From positions 6,448,001 through 6,512,000 of the forward strand of contig OY292277.1 of assembly GCA_958496175.1 (NCBI GenBank): a stretch of DNA of 64,000 bases, read 5' to 3'. This stretch comes from Sisyra terminalis (Eukaryota; Arthropoda; Insecta; Neuroptera; Sisyridae). Every line of letters starts with the position of its first letter. Position 1 is the first letter of the stretch. Below the pieces are notes generated by a model that ran no database searches, was not told the DNA's origin, and saw only the letters and a program-made list of their open reading frames with translations. Below, piece by piece: positions 46,769 through 58,870 of the stretch. Both the position numbers and the translations under genes were made by a program.

Positions 46769-48179
46769 ATGATTTTACTAGAAATTAATAATAGAATAGT
46801 CGAAGAAACGTTAACGCTAAAATTCCGAAATGCAATCGCCGGGTAAGTTGGCCAATCGTACATTACAAGTCTCACTAGCATGACTGTGCCTCGTTTTGTA
46901 TCACTGTATGAGTGCCAATTTTCGCTCACCGACAACTATGACTAACGACCATTTCACCGGTTTGCATTTTCCCTAACATCCCCGAAAAAAAAAATCAGCA
47001 AAAATAATCCAAAAGTTATTCAAACCTATGATTTTACAACCCCCAAAAAAATATGACAAATGAATCGCCGCTTATCTGTCATTGGAGGAAATACCAACGC
47101 CTTCTTAATCTAAACCATCGTTATCATTTTCAAATGATAAGATATTCACGTGGAAATTTACAATTTCTTACTTTTCCAGACTGAAACCGGAATCGATAGA
47201 CGTAACAGTCGCTGACTTCGACGGCGTCCTCTTCCGTATCAGTAACGTTAATAACGACAAACAAAAAATTAGAGTAAGACCTCAATTTTCTAACCTAATT
47301 TTCATTAAAACTACGTTTTTTGTGTTTTAGGTTAGTATATCGCTCAAATTTTACAAACAATTACAAGAGCACGGCGCCGATGATCTGCTGAAGGAGATTT
47401 ACGGCCCGTTACTCATATCCCCCGAAGACGGTTACAACGTGTCCCTTCTCATCGACCTGGAGAATATTCCGGAAAATTGGCCGGAGGTGGTGCAAAAAAT
47501 TGGCTTACTAAAACGAAATTGTTTTGCGTCGGTTTTCCAAAAGTATTTCGATTTCCAAGAGCGTGGTGAAGAGGGACATTCGCGTGCCGTAATCAATTAT
47601 AGAAACGATGAAACCATGTACGTCGAGGCGAAAGCCGACCGGGTCACGGTCGTGTTTTCCACCATGTTTAGGGACAAGAGTGACGTGGTACTTGGAACCG
47701 TGTTCATGCAAGAGTTGAAAGAAGGGCGGCGTGCGAGTCATACTGCGCCCCAGGTGCTATTTAGTCATAGGGAACCTCCGCTGGAGCTTCAAGACACGGA
47801 CGCTCGCGTCGGAGACAATATTGGATATGTGACTTTTGGTAAACTTTTAAAAGAATCTCCACACGTAATTCCTAGAAAATTTCATCCAGGAAAAGTGTTG
47901 AGTTGTTATCTTTACTCTTAAAAAAGTAACTTTTTCATTTTAGTTTTATTTCCGAGGCATACGAATCGGACAACACGAGATAATACAATTAATTTGATTC
48001 ATATGTTCCGAGACTACCTCCACTATCACATTAAGTGTTCTAAGGCTTATATTCATAGTCGTATGCGTGCCAAAACTTCGGAACTGCTCAAGGTGCTCAA
48101 TCGTGCTCGACCTGAACAACAACGCACAGATAAAAAGACTATAACGTATACCAATAAAATTACCATTAAAACCAAATAA
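46769..48179 (+). CDS. Arpc2: Actin-related protein 2/3 complex subunit 2 (p34-Arc)
   Basis: Exons 46769-46842, 47180-47273, 47331-47838 and 47944-48179 (TAA) join in phases 2, 0 and 1 to give 303 residues, against about 300 in animals. The N-terminus [19 protein letters not shown] and blocks such as [67 protein letters not shown] and [15 protein letters not shown] match ARPC2 strongly. ARPC2 and ARPC4 form the structural core of the Arp2/3 complex, which nucleates branched actin filaments in the cytoplasm and contacts the mother filament. The start is fixed by the conserved N-terminus. The gene is complete and shows no damage. Exon 3 begins GTTAGT directly after the acceptor. Confidence 0.97.
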
Positions 48180-49848
48180 TCTAATAAAAATTTTACTTTT
48201 TAGGGGTAGAACTTTTGTGCGTAAAGAATGATGAGAATACGGCGATTAATACTAATAAAAAAATTAAGAAAAAAAAAACAGTTTGCTAAGAAGAATGCCA
48301 CATTGTGCATTGTGTACAAAATATTAAAAAAAAAAGTACTGTACAGTTGAGTGAGAGATTTTGGGCGACTAATCCACACGATATTAACCAACTACAATCC
48401 AAGCTCAGCTCAAGCTCTTTCCACATATTTAAAACTTCTAAAAAAAAAATCTTCAGGGTTTCGCCTCGTTCCTGGTGCTACAGCTATTTGTACTTAAAAT
48501 ATGTGACTCCCGAAAAAAATATGCAAAAGTGCTGCACTGAACAATTTAAAAAAAGCGGTACAGAAAAAAACACTTTTGTGTATTTTATTTGATGCCTATT
48601 TAAGAAATTGTTGTATGTTTAAGTCTACGTAGCTGTACTACTCGGACAAAACCGGATAGGATAAAATAACAATTATTAATTTATAGTTAAATTCACAATT
48701 TATAATATGTGATTGACACGTAGATAAAGATTGTTATCAATTTTTTTTTTTGTTCTGTTAAAAGTTGCCTCTTAACTTAAAAAAAACAAACAAATATTTA
48801 AAACTCGAGATCTAGATAAATGTAGGCCAAACCTACGAACTATTGGTGCATAGTACAATTAGTATATATAACTAATAACAGATTAGCAAAAAAAATGCTT
48901 GGATTTACTTATAATTAAAATCCAAAAAAAAAACCTATAAATTGTACATTATATTTTTTGGCATTTTCATTGGAGATGGAGTCGGATGCAAAATACATGT
49001 GGTACTAGTCGTAGTTCGAAATCATTGCGTTAATAATAATAATTAAAATTTAGGCCGAGCCAAATGTTGTTTAATAAAAAAAGCACGACTCGACTCGATT
49101 TCCCGTGCCAAGTGCCGTGGCCCAAAGTTCACGACGACAAATCAACGTGTCTCTAATATAATAATAAAACATGTTTTTCCGAATCAATGCTGAAAAAATA
49201 TTTTGATATTGTTGAACGAACCGAGGAGAAAAGAATGATTGAATATTTTTCTTGATTGTTGGCTTCAATTACGACCGTTTATTTATTTTGCAGTCACTTT
49301 TCCAGACAATGCTCACGTGAAACTTTCCGAAACACATCGAAATTAATTGTTGGCACAATATGTATGAGAATCAATCAGGAAATCTTAAACTTTATTTTTT
49401 TATATATATGTAACATATGTGATAATTTCTTTTGTCGTTTCCTCCCACGTTTCTTGAACATATTTTTGATATTCGATTCAAATCTCGTAAATTCAACCAA
49501 AGTTTGTTTTTTTTTTTACTAATTTTTCTGTGCTATTATTCCAAATTGTAAACTCGAAATTGAAAAGAAATCGATCGAGTTTATCTCATTTTTCAGCTTA
49601 ATAATAATTTTATTTTTTTCAGTATCATGACCTTTAATTTTCGTATTAATATAGTAATTATTTTATAAAGATTAATATTATTTAATGAAGAAGAAAAACT
49701 GCATTTTAATAGATTATTTTATTACTCTTATTACAATTATTTTTAAATGTGCATAACATTATATTAAAAAAAAAAAAATGAAAGAGAAAATACAATATTC
49801 AAAAATTCATCCGTATTGATTGAAAAATCATCCCCAACGGTTTAGTTT
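48180..49848. other. 3' regions between convergent ARPC2 and TMIE-like genes
   Basis: Probably the 3' UTRs of both genes. A GC-richer patch at about 49080-49150 stands out, but no frame in it carries a recognisable motif. Confidence 0.4.
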
Positions 49849-50965
49849 CTAGGGTGGTGGATTTTCATCGTCGACGTGCGCTTGGGGTCGCAATCGTGAG
49901 AATTTCACGAGTGCAACAACCTTTTGGGAAAATGTGCGATTGGGTTTGGCGTCGCTGGCTGGGTCTGAAGTCTTTGCCTCGACTGCTAAAGAAAAATAAA
50001 ATTTTTCCATGATTAAAACCAAATTTATAATTCAATGTTTATTTCAGAACTATGAAAAAAACATACCTTCAGGTTGTTGATTGTCTTCGGTGGTGTTCAA
50101 AATGTTTTCGTCGTGGTCTGAGTTAAGGGAAAGAGAGGATTGGCCGTCGAGTTCACTGGCCGCGAGCTCCAACTGAAAGATTTCCTTTTGAATTGTGTCC
50201 AAAGCTGATTTTATTTTCAAAGCGAAGGATTGAGAAAATTGAGAAGCATGAAAAAAAATTGTACTTATAAATGATTTAATATGTAAAGTAAATATGATAT
50301 TAAGAGTCAAGGATTTAAAATCAACAATTTAAATGATCCATAAAATCATGTTTCAGTTATACAGTATTACTTCTAAATCTTTAACTGTTTTTATTTGATC
50401 AATGTAATCTTGGAATAATAAACATAATGTGGATTGCTTGTTTTCTTTTTTCTAGGGGGAATTTTCGGTTCAAAAGATCCAATCGGGGATTTTTTGATTG
50501 CATCATATTTTGTAAAGTCGTCAATCATTACAGTTAGTCTTTCAATTGCTTTCAAAGAAGATAGTTCTCGATTACACAGTTATACTTTTCACGATGGACA
50601 GAAAACGGAAATTGCGGTAAGTTTTAATTTATCAGTATCACCTTTTTTCAAGTCCATCGAATCCATTTCTTGATTGTTAATCAATTTAAGTTGTTTTCGA
50701 AATTTGCGTACGATTTTCTTCCGTTGATAGTCCGCTTCGATTTCTTGCTTCGTCCTCGGAATTCGTATTTTAATACAGCAACAAATCATCACAACTAAAC
50801 AATTAGTAAATGAATAAATCGAAATATCAACGAGAATAACTTACTTAAAGTTAAAACAACCGCAAAACTAATGAACATAACGTGCCAAATTCGAAACGAC
50901 CCAACTGCAGGCTGTTCAATCCACGTAGTTTTCATTAAAATCGATGTGGCGTTAATTAAATCCAT
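49849..50965 (-). CDS. Tmie: TMIE-like membrane protein (mechanotransduction channel subunit)
   Basis: Minus-strand exons: 50965-50845, 50794-50642, 50204-50067 and 49985-49849 (TAG), with all internal phases 1, giving 182 residues (vertebrate TMIE about 150). A short Thr/Ile-rich N-terminus is followed by a membrane helix (about residues 26-48, WHVMFISFAVVLTLIVMICC). Next is the cytosolic motif IPRTKQEIEADYQRKK, the diagnostic TMIE signature, and then a basic helix. The C-terminal half is acidic, Ser/Asn-rich and ends PPP. In vertebrates and worms TMIE is a subunit of the TMC mechanotransduction channel complex. The first intron cuts the membrane helix. The last two exons rest on splice phase rather than homology. 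A competing open segment lies in intron 2 (about 50390-50566). Confidence 0.78.
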
Positions 50966-52066
50966 AGTTGCTGAAAATCCTTTGTTGCAAATATTCGTGT
51001 ATTGAATTCGACGACGTCTAATCGAATAATAAAGGGAATGCTGGGCAAAAATGGGATGAAAATGAAATGAAAACGGCACTCCCTGGTGGTTGTAAATGAA
51101 TTGGTAAACACGCAAGGAAATGAGCTTCACATATATACGGAGAAATAACACATTATGGGGTTGGGTGGCGTGGGGTTGGTGGAGGATGGTGCGGCGCATC
51201 AAAGTACCCATATCTTCAACATTATCATTCAACCCCGTTCAAGGGTTGTGTACGTGGGCCATCTGTTCACCATCACCACCCTCAAGTGGTCATCCTGCTA
51301 AACGACTCCCCTTTGTTATGACCGGTTAATAGTCTTTTGATTTTAATTAGACAAACACGTCGGGACATCATCATTGCGCTTTTGTCATGAGCTAATTTTG
51401 GAACGAGGAAAAAAGATTTTTCTCATATGCAAACAATTCATATACTAATGATTTAATAGATGGCCTCTTCCAGAAAATACCTGGAACAGAAGCAAATAAT
51501 TATTAGATCTTGTTCTCCACTTTGCTTGTATTTATAATAGAAAAATTAGTAAATATGGAAAATTTATTTAATGTTGATTAAATTACTAGAATATGCATAA
51601 ATAAACCAATAGTAGCTTATTATACTTATTTCAAAGTGATATAACTTTTCTATTATCTTAAGAATCGAAACATTCCAAGGTTTCTTTTTCGTAGAAATTG
51701 ATTAATTTTGCCTAAATTATACAACACTTGAAATTTGTGGGAAATTATTTGGATTTAAATAGAATATATCACTATAAAGGGGATCATTTTTTAAAAATTT
51801 TTTATTCATGTTCCTGGTAACTACATCCATTCTAACATTATACACTATATTATTTAGTTATATTAGTTAGACATAATATTTCTTCAATTATGAAGAAATC
51901 AAAATTGCCAATGCAAAATTTACTGCTGTTTAATTGACAGTATTAAAATCTCTTTGTATTTAAAAATATGTAAATATTTTTTACCATACTAAAGCAATTG
52001 CAATATCCATAGTTGATGTTTGTAAGTATGATAACAAAGGGGGTTGTTTATTCAGAAATTCGTAAA
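50966..52066. promoter_or_regulatory. 5' flank of the TMIE-like gene and intergenic DNA
   Basis: Up to about 51340 the sequence is GC-richer than average and probably holds the promoter and 5' UTR of the TMIE-like gene (minus). The frame at 50795-51232 is an upstream extension of exon 1. From 51340 to 52066 the DNA is AT-rich, with nothing recognised. Confidence 0.35.
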
Positions 52067-52351
52067 TTATATTTGAGCTGTTAAAATAATATCAAATTTT
52101 AGAAAAGCGGTCCATATAGTGTTTCCTCGATGTCTAATTTCTTTGTTAAATTTTTCGGATATAGAAATTTCATAGAAAATCTGCAGAACATGGACAAAAG
52201 ACATAATTCCTGATGTACTATTAAATGTACCAAACATTTTTCTTAATGCCTTATCCTTAGTCCACCAACGTGTTTCTCCAATAGTAGAAATAAATTTAAT
52301 TAATTTCCACCATACGTTAAGTCGTTTATAAGATTCCTTTAAAAAAAACAT
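52067..52351 (-). pseudogene. Possible hAT (TTF-type) transposase fragment
   Basis: An open stretch of 94 codons reads ESYKRLNVWWKLIKFISTIG, then ETRWWTKDKALRKMFGTFN and IMSFVHVLQIFYEIS. The TRWWxKDxALxxxFG pattern is typical of the central part of TTF/ZMYM-type hAT transposases. There is no start, zinc finger or C-terminal dimerisation region nearby, so it is a relic. The assignment is from memory of the motif and is moderate. Confidence 0.45.
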
Positions 52352-52579
52352 ATATTGATCTAAAATACCAAATAGTGAGATGGTTTCTTTGGTTTTTTAT
52401 GTGATATCTCATAACTAAATATAATAAATGTGCATAACACCAAATATGAACCTGATTCGCTGAATCTTGATTTAACCATCCATTTTAAGTACCAATTACT
52501 ATTTAACAAGTTAAATTGAAAAAGATTGAAGTAACTATTGTAAAAATTTAATATCATTTCAGTAGAAAAAATAAAAACT

Positions 52580-53400
52580 TGAATATATTTGTGGGCCAAT
52601 AACAGGGATATTGCACCGGTAGGTCCACCAGGATATTCCCAGTATCCCGGTGGGTCAGTCCAGCACTGTTATAAATTCTTGATTGTCTATTTAGTAATGG
52701 ATATAAGATGTTAGTTCGGGCCAATAATTTGTTTTTAGATAGTTTGATATGTTCAGCAAAGTTGAGTCTGGAATCCAATTGCATCTCCAAGTATCCAACT
52801 GTTTTTGGCCATTCTATATTTTTCCCATTTATTAATACTTTTTTATGCTTGTTGGGTCTTATTCTAGTGAATAAGATAGCTTCGGTTTTATTATTATTGG
52901 CCATTATTTTCCATTTGGTAAAAAAAAATCATTATTCTTTTTAAGGTCTTGGTTAATCTGTTGGCCACTGTATCAGCTCTCCAGGAGGATGCAAAAATTG
53001 CTGTATTCAGCATATAGAGAAAGAAATAGTATAAAGAGTATAAATAGTATAAGTCCTATAATAGACCCTTGAGGGACTCCAGCCTTGGCTCCAAAATTGG
53101 CGCTCTTTGAGATAACTATTGATTATTATTATAATGTATCTTGGAAATTTCATTTTAATTAGCTTGTATATTAGCCCTTCATGTCATAGAGTATCAAAAG
53201 CTTTTTTTATGTCAAGTAAAGCCATTCCCGTGTGTTTATTACTGTTAAAGACATCAGTTATATGGTCACATATTCTGTAAAGTTGCTTTGTTGTGGAATG
53301 CCTAGGTCTGAATCCAAACTGTTCGGGTATTAGTATCTTTTCTTTGTTAATATGCCCGTTTATTTGCCTTAGGATATTCTTACATGACAATAATATCTCT
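52580..53400 (-). pseudogene. Jockey-type non-LTR reverse transcriptase fragment
   Basis: Read on the minus strand from 53390: NILRQINGHINKEKILIPEQ, FGFRPRHSTTKQLYRI, then MALLDIKKAFDTL (first catalytic block). A stop follows, then HEGLIYKLI and SYLKERQFW, AGVPQGSIIG (53060-53089), and a frame-shifted TAIFASSWRADTVANRL where YADD should precede. Last come ILFTRIRPNKHKKVLINGK, WPKTVGYLEMQLDSRLNF and KLLARTNILYPLLN. The order matches the reverse transcriptase and thumb of Jockey-clade elements. Stops and frameshifts show it is dead; no endonuclease domain was found. Confidence 0.75.
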
Positions 53401-53590
53401 TATTTATTATAAACGACTTGGACTACAATTTTGATACCTTTTTTCAAAGGATTAATATAAGCTTATTATATAGTTTTTGCACAACTTGTCTTGCTTTTAA
53501 TTGATAATTAGTACTTCTAATTGAATTAACTATCAATTTAATTGGATTAAACGATTCATAAATGATTTATATAATACAATAGACATAATT

Positions 53591-55417
53591 GGGGATACTA
53601 CGATTCTTCTGGCACCACGATGTTTTAACGGATTCTTATAGATCTTGGCGAAAAAAAAAAGAAAATAAAGAATAATTTTTTTCGATATTTCACTTAGTTT
53701 ACGAAATACCGACCCCTAAAAATAAAAAATTTTAATTGGTCCTTCTCACTTTTTTAAACGGATTTCTCAGGATTTTCATTGAAAAAAATGGTAAATGTTT
53801 ACAACCGTAGCTCCACTAATTATTTTTGTCCCAAAAAAACTTTAAACAAGGATTCCAGGGGCGAAGTCCCAGTGAAGGTTGGGGAGCGTTGCCCATATCT
53901 GGCAATATTGCATTTTCGATTTTGTTTCTAATTTAATTCCCAAGTCAGTCAGGCGAAAATTAAATAAATATCTCATTTTTTTCTTCTTTTTTTTGGGGGG
54001 CTTCACTCCCCAACTCTCACCGGGGCTTCGCCCCTGGACCCCATAATTATTTTCTTTTCATAAACAATCAATGAAGCTACGGTTGTAAACATTTACCTTT
54101 TTTTTCAAGAAAATCTTGAGAAATCCGTTTAAAAAATCGAAAAAGATTAATTAATTTCTCCATTTTTAGGAGTCGATATTTCGTAAATTAAGCAAGATAT
54201 CGAAAAAATGTATTCTTCATTTTCGTTTCTTTTTTTCGTCAAGATTTATAAGAATCCGTTAAAACATCGTGGCGCCTAGGGTGGTCCTTAATAGGGGTGT
54301 TTTTGAATTTCTTTGCTCCCAGGGGCTCAAATGCTTCCAAATTGATAAAAAAAAAATCCTTGAAAATTTGAGCTCTTAATATTAACTTTATGATAGTCCG
54401 CTTTCCAACTTAAGTTTCTTATGGAAATAACGTGGGAAAAATTTAATTTTTTCTTTAGAATTCCATAACTCAGCGATAAATAAATCGAAAGTAAGTAATC
54501 TCGTCATGTTTATTGTAAATTTAACGCCCTATAAAAAAGAGAGCTCTTATGATTTTTCGCTAAATCTATTGGCATACGAGTTATTGGCTTATCTATTGGC
54601 TTAAGAATGAAATATAATGAAAATATAATGCATTTTAACTGATCATCGGAAAAATTACATAGCTAATATTGAATCGTGAAAAATCACATGAATAATATTA
54701 AATTCGCTTCTTTTGATCATAACTACAAATTTTGCATAAGAAATTTGATATATGTTGTAAAAATAAGTATTTACTTAATAATTATAGTTGATAATATTAA
54801 TAATTACATAATAATCAAACTTTGAGCTCGAATAACTCTTAAGCCAATAGACTTAGCGAAAAATCATAACAGCTCTTTTTTGTAGAGCGTTAAATTTACA
54901 ATAAACATAACGCGATTAGTAACTTTCGATTTATTTGTCGCTGAGTTATGGAATTCTAAAGACCAAATTAAATTTTTTCCACGTTATTTCCATAAGAAAC
55001 TTAAGTTGGAAAGTGGACTATCTTAAAGTTAATATTAAGAGCTCAAATTTTCAGGGAGTTTTTTTTTTTACAATTTGGATGCATTTGAGCCCCTGGGTGC
55101 AAAGAAATTCAAAAACACCCCTATTAAGGACCACCCTAGGCGCCACGATGTTTTAACGGACTCTTATAGATCTCGACGAAAAAAAAACACGAAAATGAAG
55201 AATAAAATTTTTCGATATCTTGCTTAATTTACGAAATATCGACCTCTAAAAATGGAGAAATTAATTGATCTTTTTCGATTTTTTAAAAAACGGATTTCTC
55301 AAGATTTTCTTGAAAAAAAATGGTAAATGTTTATAACCGTAGCTCCATCGATTGTTTATGAAAAGGAAATAATTATGGGGTCCAGGGGCGAAGCCCCGGA
55401 AGAATCGTAGTATCCCC
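53591..55417. mobile_element. 1.8-kb composite element with 19-base terminal repeats
   Basis: The terminal inverted repeats GGGGATACTACGATTCTTC (53591-53609) and its complement (55399-55417) are perfect. Inside, the block with CACGATGTTTTAACGG occurs three times: 53616 (+), about 54257 (inverted) and 55143 (+). The inner part is therefore a palindrome, with the TA-type MITE 54279-55136 at its centre. A 120-base direct repeat lies just outside on both sides (53409-53530 and 55418-55535). No coding frame was seen. Confidence 0.6.
54279..55136. mobile_element. Palindromic TA-type MITE (GGGTGGTCCTTAATAGGGG ends)
   Basis: The 858-base palindrome has ends GGGTGGTCCTTAATAGGGG and CCCCTATTAAGGACCACCC, abutting TA at 54277-54278 and 55137-55138. 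Shared modules: GAGCTCTTAATATTAA (54370, inverted near 55027) and TTTTTTGTAGAGCGTTAAAT (near 54880), with a diverged partner near 54525. It sits at the centre of the palindrome of the surrounding element. Confidence 0.8.
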
Positions 55418-55535
55418 ACGACTTGGACTACAATTTTAATATCTTTTTTCATAGGATTAATATAAATATATTATATAGTTTTTGTACAACTTAAATTGTT
55501 TTTAATTGGTAATTAATACTTCTAATTGAAATAAC

Positions 55536-56238
55536 TACTTAAAAAAATATGGTGTTAATAATTTGACATAATTTTTGTCGAATAAAAAAAATATCGTGAA
55601 TTGTTTTTCAGCAAATTGATTATTATGTATTTGTAAAGCTGGTTTAAAGTTTAATGAAATTTATGTAGAATTATTTCAGTGATAAATTTGTAGTGGATAG
55701 TTAGTGTGGAAAATGATTTGATTAATTATTAATTTAAGAATGTGAGGACTTGAGTAAAAGTAGGTCGCCCTTATTTATCTGTTTTTTGTTTTAAAGGGTG
55801 GAAAAATAAATAAAATGGAATTGATTATTGATAAACGTTTTTTTTTTTTTTTGTATTAATTTTGTGAATTTAAAGTGGAGGAAATTAATATGTGTAATTC
55901 TGGAATCGATTGGGATGAGGCATTTTATTGTTTCAAAGTTGAAAGGTGTTCGAATCGCGCGGGTCCGAGTTCGAGCAGCGCTCGACGCGCCATCGTCCGT
56001 TGAAAATGATAAGCCGTGCTATTCACGGTGCGGCAATCACCGGAAATCTGTCCTAAATCATTACTTCATAACCTTTCTGTTGATTAAAGACGAACTGCGG
56101 CTGATGATCAACCGAAAATGCATCAATCTTGATAGATCATCGTAGATCTAATGTGTTTGTTTTCGCTCTAGTGCTCGTAAGAAAATTAGCGCAAAAGTGG
56201 AGTGTGCAAGTTTGCGTGCAGCGAGCAGCTCACCAAAG
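55536..56238 (+). promoter_or_regulatory. Promoter and 5' UTR region of the YjbQ-family gene
   Basis: AT-rich until about 55940, then clearly GC- and CpG-rich (55945-56230), ending at the start codon at 56239. The CpG-rich block is the likely promoter and 5' UTR. No TATA box was seen. Confidence 0.4.
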
Positions 56239-56777
56239 ATGGCTTCATCGAACCGAGGAGGGATTCAAGTCGGCTCGGCGTGGTTTCAGCGGAAAATAAA
56301 TCTCCGGCCGCAGCACCGAGGCGTCCATCTCGTCACCGAGGAGATCCTCCGACAAGTCCCCGAGCTCGGCCAGTTCTCTGTCGGCCTTTTTCATGCTCAA
56401 AGTGAGTCCCGTCACGACCACCACAACTTTGTCACATTGACAAACACCACCCACAATTTCCCACATGCATCCCCAAACTAGCCCAAACAACTCGCAACAT
56501 TCCACCAAGCCTTAGCCAATCCAACACCACACTCAAATTCCATCGGCCAAATCATCCTTGACACCAACTTCACAGTGTTTACACCTCCAAGTCCCCAAGT
56601 CAGTGGAAACTTTGTCTAACTTTTTCTTTCTCCTCCATAGTTCTACACACGTCGGCCAGTTTAGCGTTAAATGAAAGCTGGGACCCGGACGTGCGAGACG
56701 ATATGGAAATGATGCTCAATAAAATCGTACCGGAAGGTCTGCCATATCGGCACTCATGTGAAGGACCCGATGATATG
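56239..56777 (+). CDS. YjbQ/UPF0047-family protein, first two coding exons
   Basis: Exon 56239-56401 ends in phase 1 (donor GTGAGT) and exon 56641-56777 ends in phase 0 (donor GTAAGA), giving 100 residues. Reading: MASSNRGGIQVGSAWFQRKI, then LRPQHRGVHLVTEEILRQVP, ending FSVGLFHAQILHTSASLALN, ESWDPDVRDDMEMMLNKIVP and YRHSCEGPDDM. The HTSASL, NE.WDPDVR.D and H.CEGPDDM motifs are family hallmarks. E. coli YjbQ has thiamine-phosphate-synthase-type activity; the animal role is not settled. The family is usually about 140 residues, so roughly 40 C-terminal residues (PAH...GTWQG region) are missing. I find no matching exon in the next 7.2 kb, so the intron is long and repeat-filled or the gene is truncated. 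Confidence 0.85.
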
Positions 56778-57455
56778 GTAAGAGCCAAAACCAACATATC
56801 CACACAACCAATCCCATGGAAATCAAACGGCTCAAATTGGCTTTTTCACAACCAAACAAATCGCACCTATCGCGAAATACTGTAAACATTTGAAGTATTA
56901 CCACAAACTTACGCTGTATTGGTAACACAATATTATCCTAAACTTTTTTTTCTACTAAACCGTATCATTTTTCAACCAAATTACTTATAAAACTGAAATG
57001 TTACAGTATTCCACGATGCAAAAGAAACGAAGACATTCGCACAATTCGCTTTTGAAAAATGTAAACCTGGAGATAAAATCCGACAAGCATTGAACATTGA
57101 AAGGATCTAGCCGATTAGGCATTTCAAAACTGTACTTGGGCTTAATGAAGGGATCACCTTGTTTTTCTTTCTAAGATAGCCATCCACTGAAACTCACACT
57201 CCTAACCATTATAGTATGAGAGTAATGGGGATGACAACCCTTAACGTAAATATTTTTTTCCTCAGTACCTTTTAAAAATATCTTCATGCATTTGAAACTA
57301 TAATTGACTATTAGTAAACTAATTGTAATGTATATTTCTTGGGAGTGGTTTTTTATACTCACAAAATACTGTAAACGTTTGAAATATTACCACGAACTTA
57401 CGTTATATTGGTAAAACAATTCTTCACCAAACCGTATCAGTTTTAAACCAAATTA

Positions 57456-58339
57456 TGGGAACACGGGGCGGAATGGGAAATGGAATTAGCGCTTGTTACA
57501 GGTGACAGAAATGTGTAAAAATCATACTCAATGTTCAATTAACGGGGCTGCATTATAAAAAGTGGCTATCGCCACTAAAGAGTGCAGTTATTTTTATCAA
57601 AAGTCGAAATAAACGTTTCCGAATTCTAATTTTTGCAAAGTTACACTAACGTAGTTATACTATGAACTATGTATTGTTTGAATATTAACATGACATGTTC
57701 GTTAAATTATACTGTTGACTAACTAAAAGTCCAGTGTTAATTCAAATATAACCAATATATCCTGCCATAAGTCCTTGTGGGAAAGGTACTTTGGGGCACA
57801 ATGGGTAGGGCGGAATGGGATATACCATTCAAATAATATTTCCCATTCAGATAGACATTTTTATTTTATCAGCAGATAGTGCGTACATATATAAGGAAAA
57901 CTAGCCGACAGTCCGTATATAAGAAAGATTGGAAAATGCAGAGGTAATCTGCTTATACTGTGAGGATTTATACTCCAAATCTTATGAAAGCTGGTGTTCC
58001 TGCAGTATTTGTCAAAAATTGGCACATTTGGCATGTGCTGGGCTAAACACGATGATGACAGTGTCTTCATCTGCGAACTAAGCCAATAACAAGTATCCTA
58101 TTGCGCCCCTGGCTCATTTCCCGTTGTGCCCCTGATGGTTGGGCAGAATGGGAAATAGCCATTTGTTTTTGAAACCTTAATTTTTAATATCAATTTTTAA
58201 TTAAAATCAATAAACCCTTTTTTTATTAGTAGAGAATGAATTAATTAATATATAAATTACAAAACAATGAGATTGTTTCTTTAAATCTCTCGTAAATTGT
58301 AATTAAAACTTAGGTATCCCGTTCCGCCCCAGGTTCCCC
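57456..58339 (+). mobile_element. pogo-like element with zinc-finger tail remnant (D1)
   Basis: Ends GGGAACACGGGGCGGAATGG and CGTTCCGCCCCAGGTTCCCC are imperfect inverted repeats. TA flanks the element at 57454-57455 and 58340-58341. The unoccupied sequence AAATTACTTATAAAACTG is present in unit 1 near 56984, so the insertion duplicated TA. Near 57942 the plus strand encodes VICLYCEDLYSKSYESW, then CSCSICQKLAHLACAG. This resembles the Cys/His (PHD-like) tail at the C-terminus of insect pogo-group transposases. The rest of the transposase is absent, so this is an internally deleted copy. Confidence 0.75.
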
Positions 58340-58870
58340 TACTTATAAAACTGAAATGTTACAGTATTCCACGATGCAAAAGAATCGAAGACATTCGCAC
58401 AATTCGCTTTTGAAAAATGTAAACCTGGAGATAAAATCCGACAAGCATTGAACATTGAAAAGATCTAACCAATTAAAAACTGTACTTGGGCTTAATGAAG
58501 GGATCACCTTGTTTTTCTTTCTAAGATAACCATACGCTTAAACTTACACCCCTAACTCCTATAGTATGGAAATAATGGGAATGACAACCCTTAACGTAAA
58601 TATTTTTTTCCTCAGTACCTATTAAAAATATCGTCATAAATTTGAAACTATAATTGACTATTAGTAAACTAATTGTAAGATATTTCTTTTGAGAATTTTT
58701 GCAATATTTGAAGTTGCAAAAATCAAGAAGTATATGTTTTGAGGATGGTTTTTTATAATCGCAAAATACTGTAAACGTTTGAAATATTACCACGAACTTT
58801 CGTTATATTGGTAAAACAATATTGCCCTAAACTTTCTTCACCAAACCGTATCATTTTTTAAACCAAATTA

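Noticed and set aside
49071..49268. Minus-strand frame over a GC-richer patch downstream of ARPC2
   Set aside because: No recognisable motif and no splice sites linking it to either neighbouring gene; more likely 3' UTR.
56245..56508. 87-codon minus-strand frame
   Set aside because: Antisense of the first YjbQ-family exon, which has clear family motifs on the plus strand.
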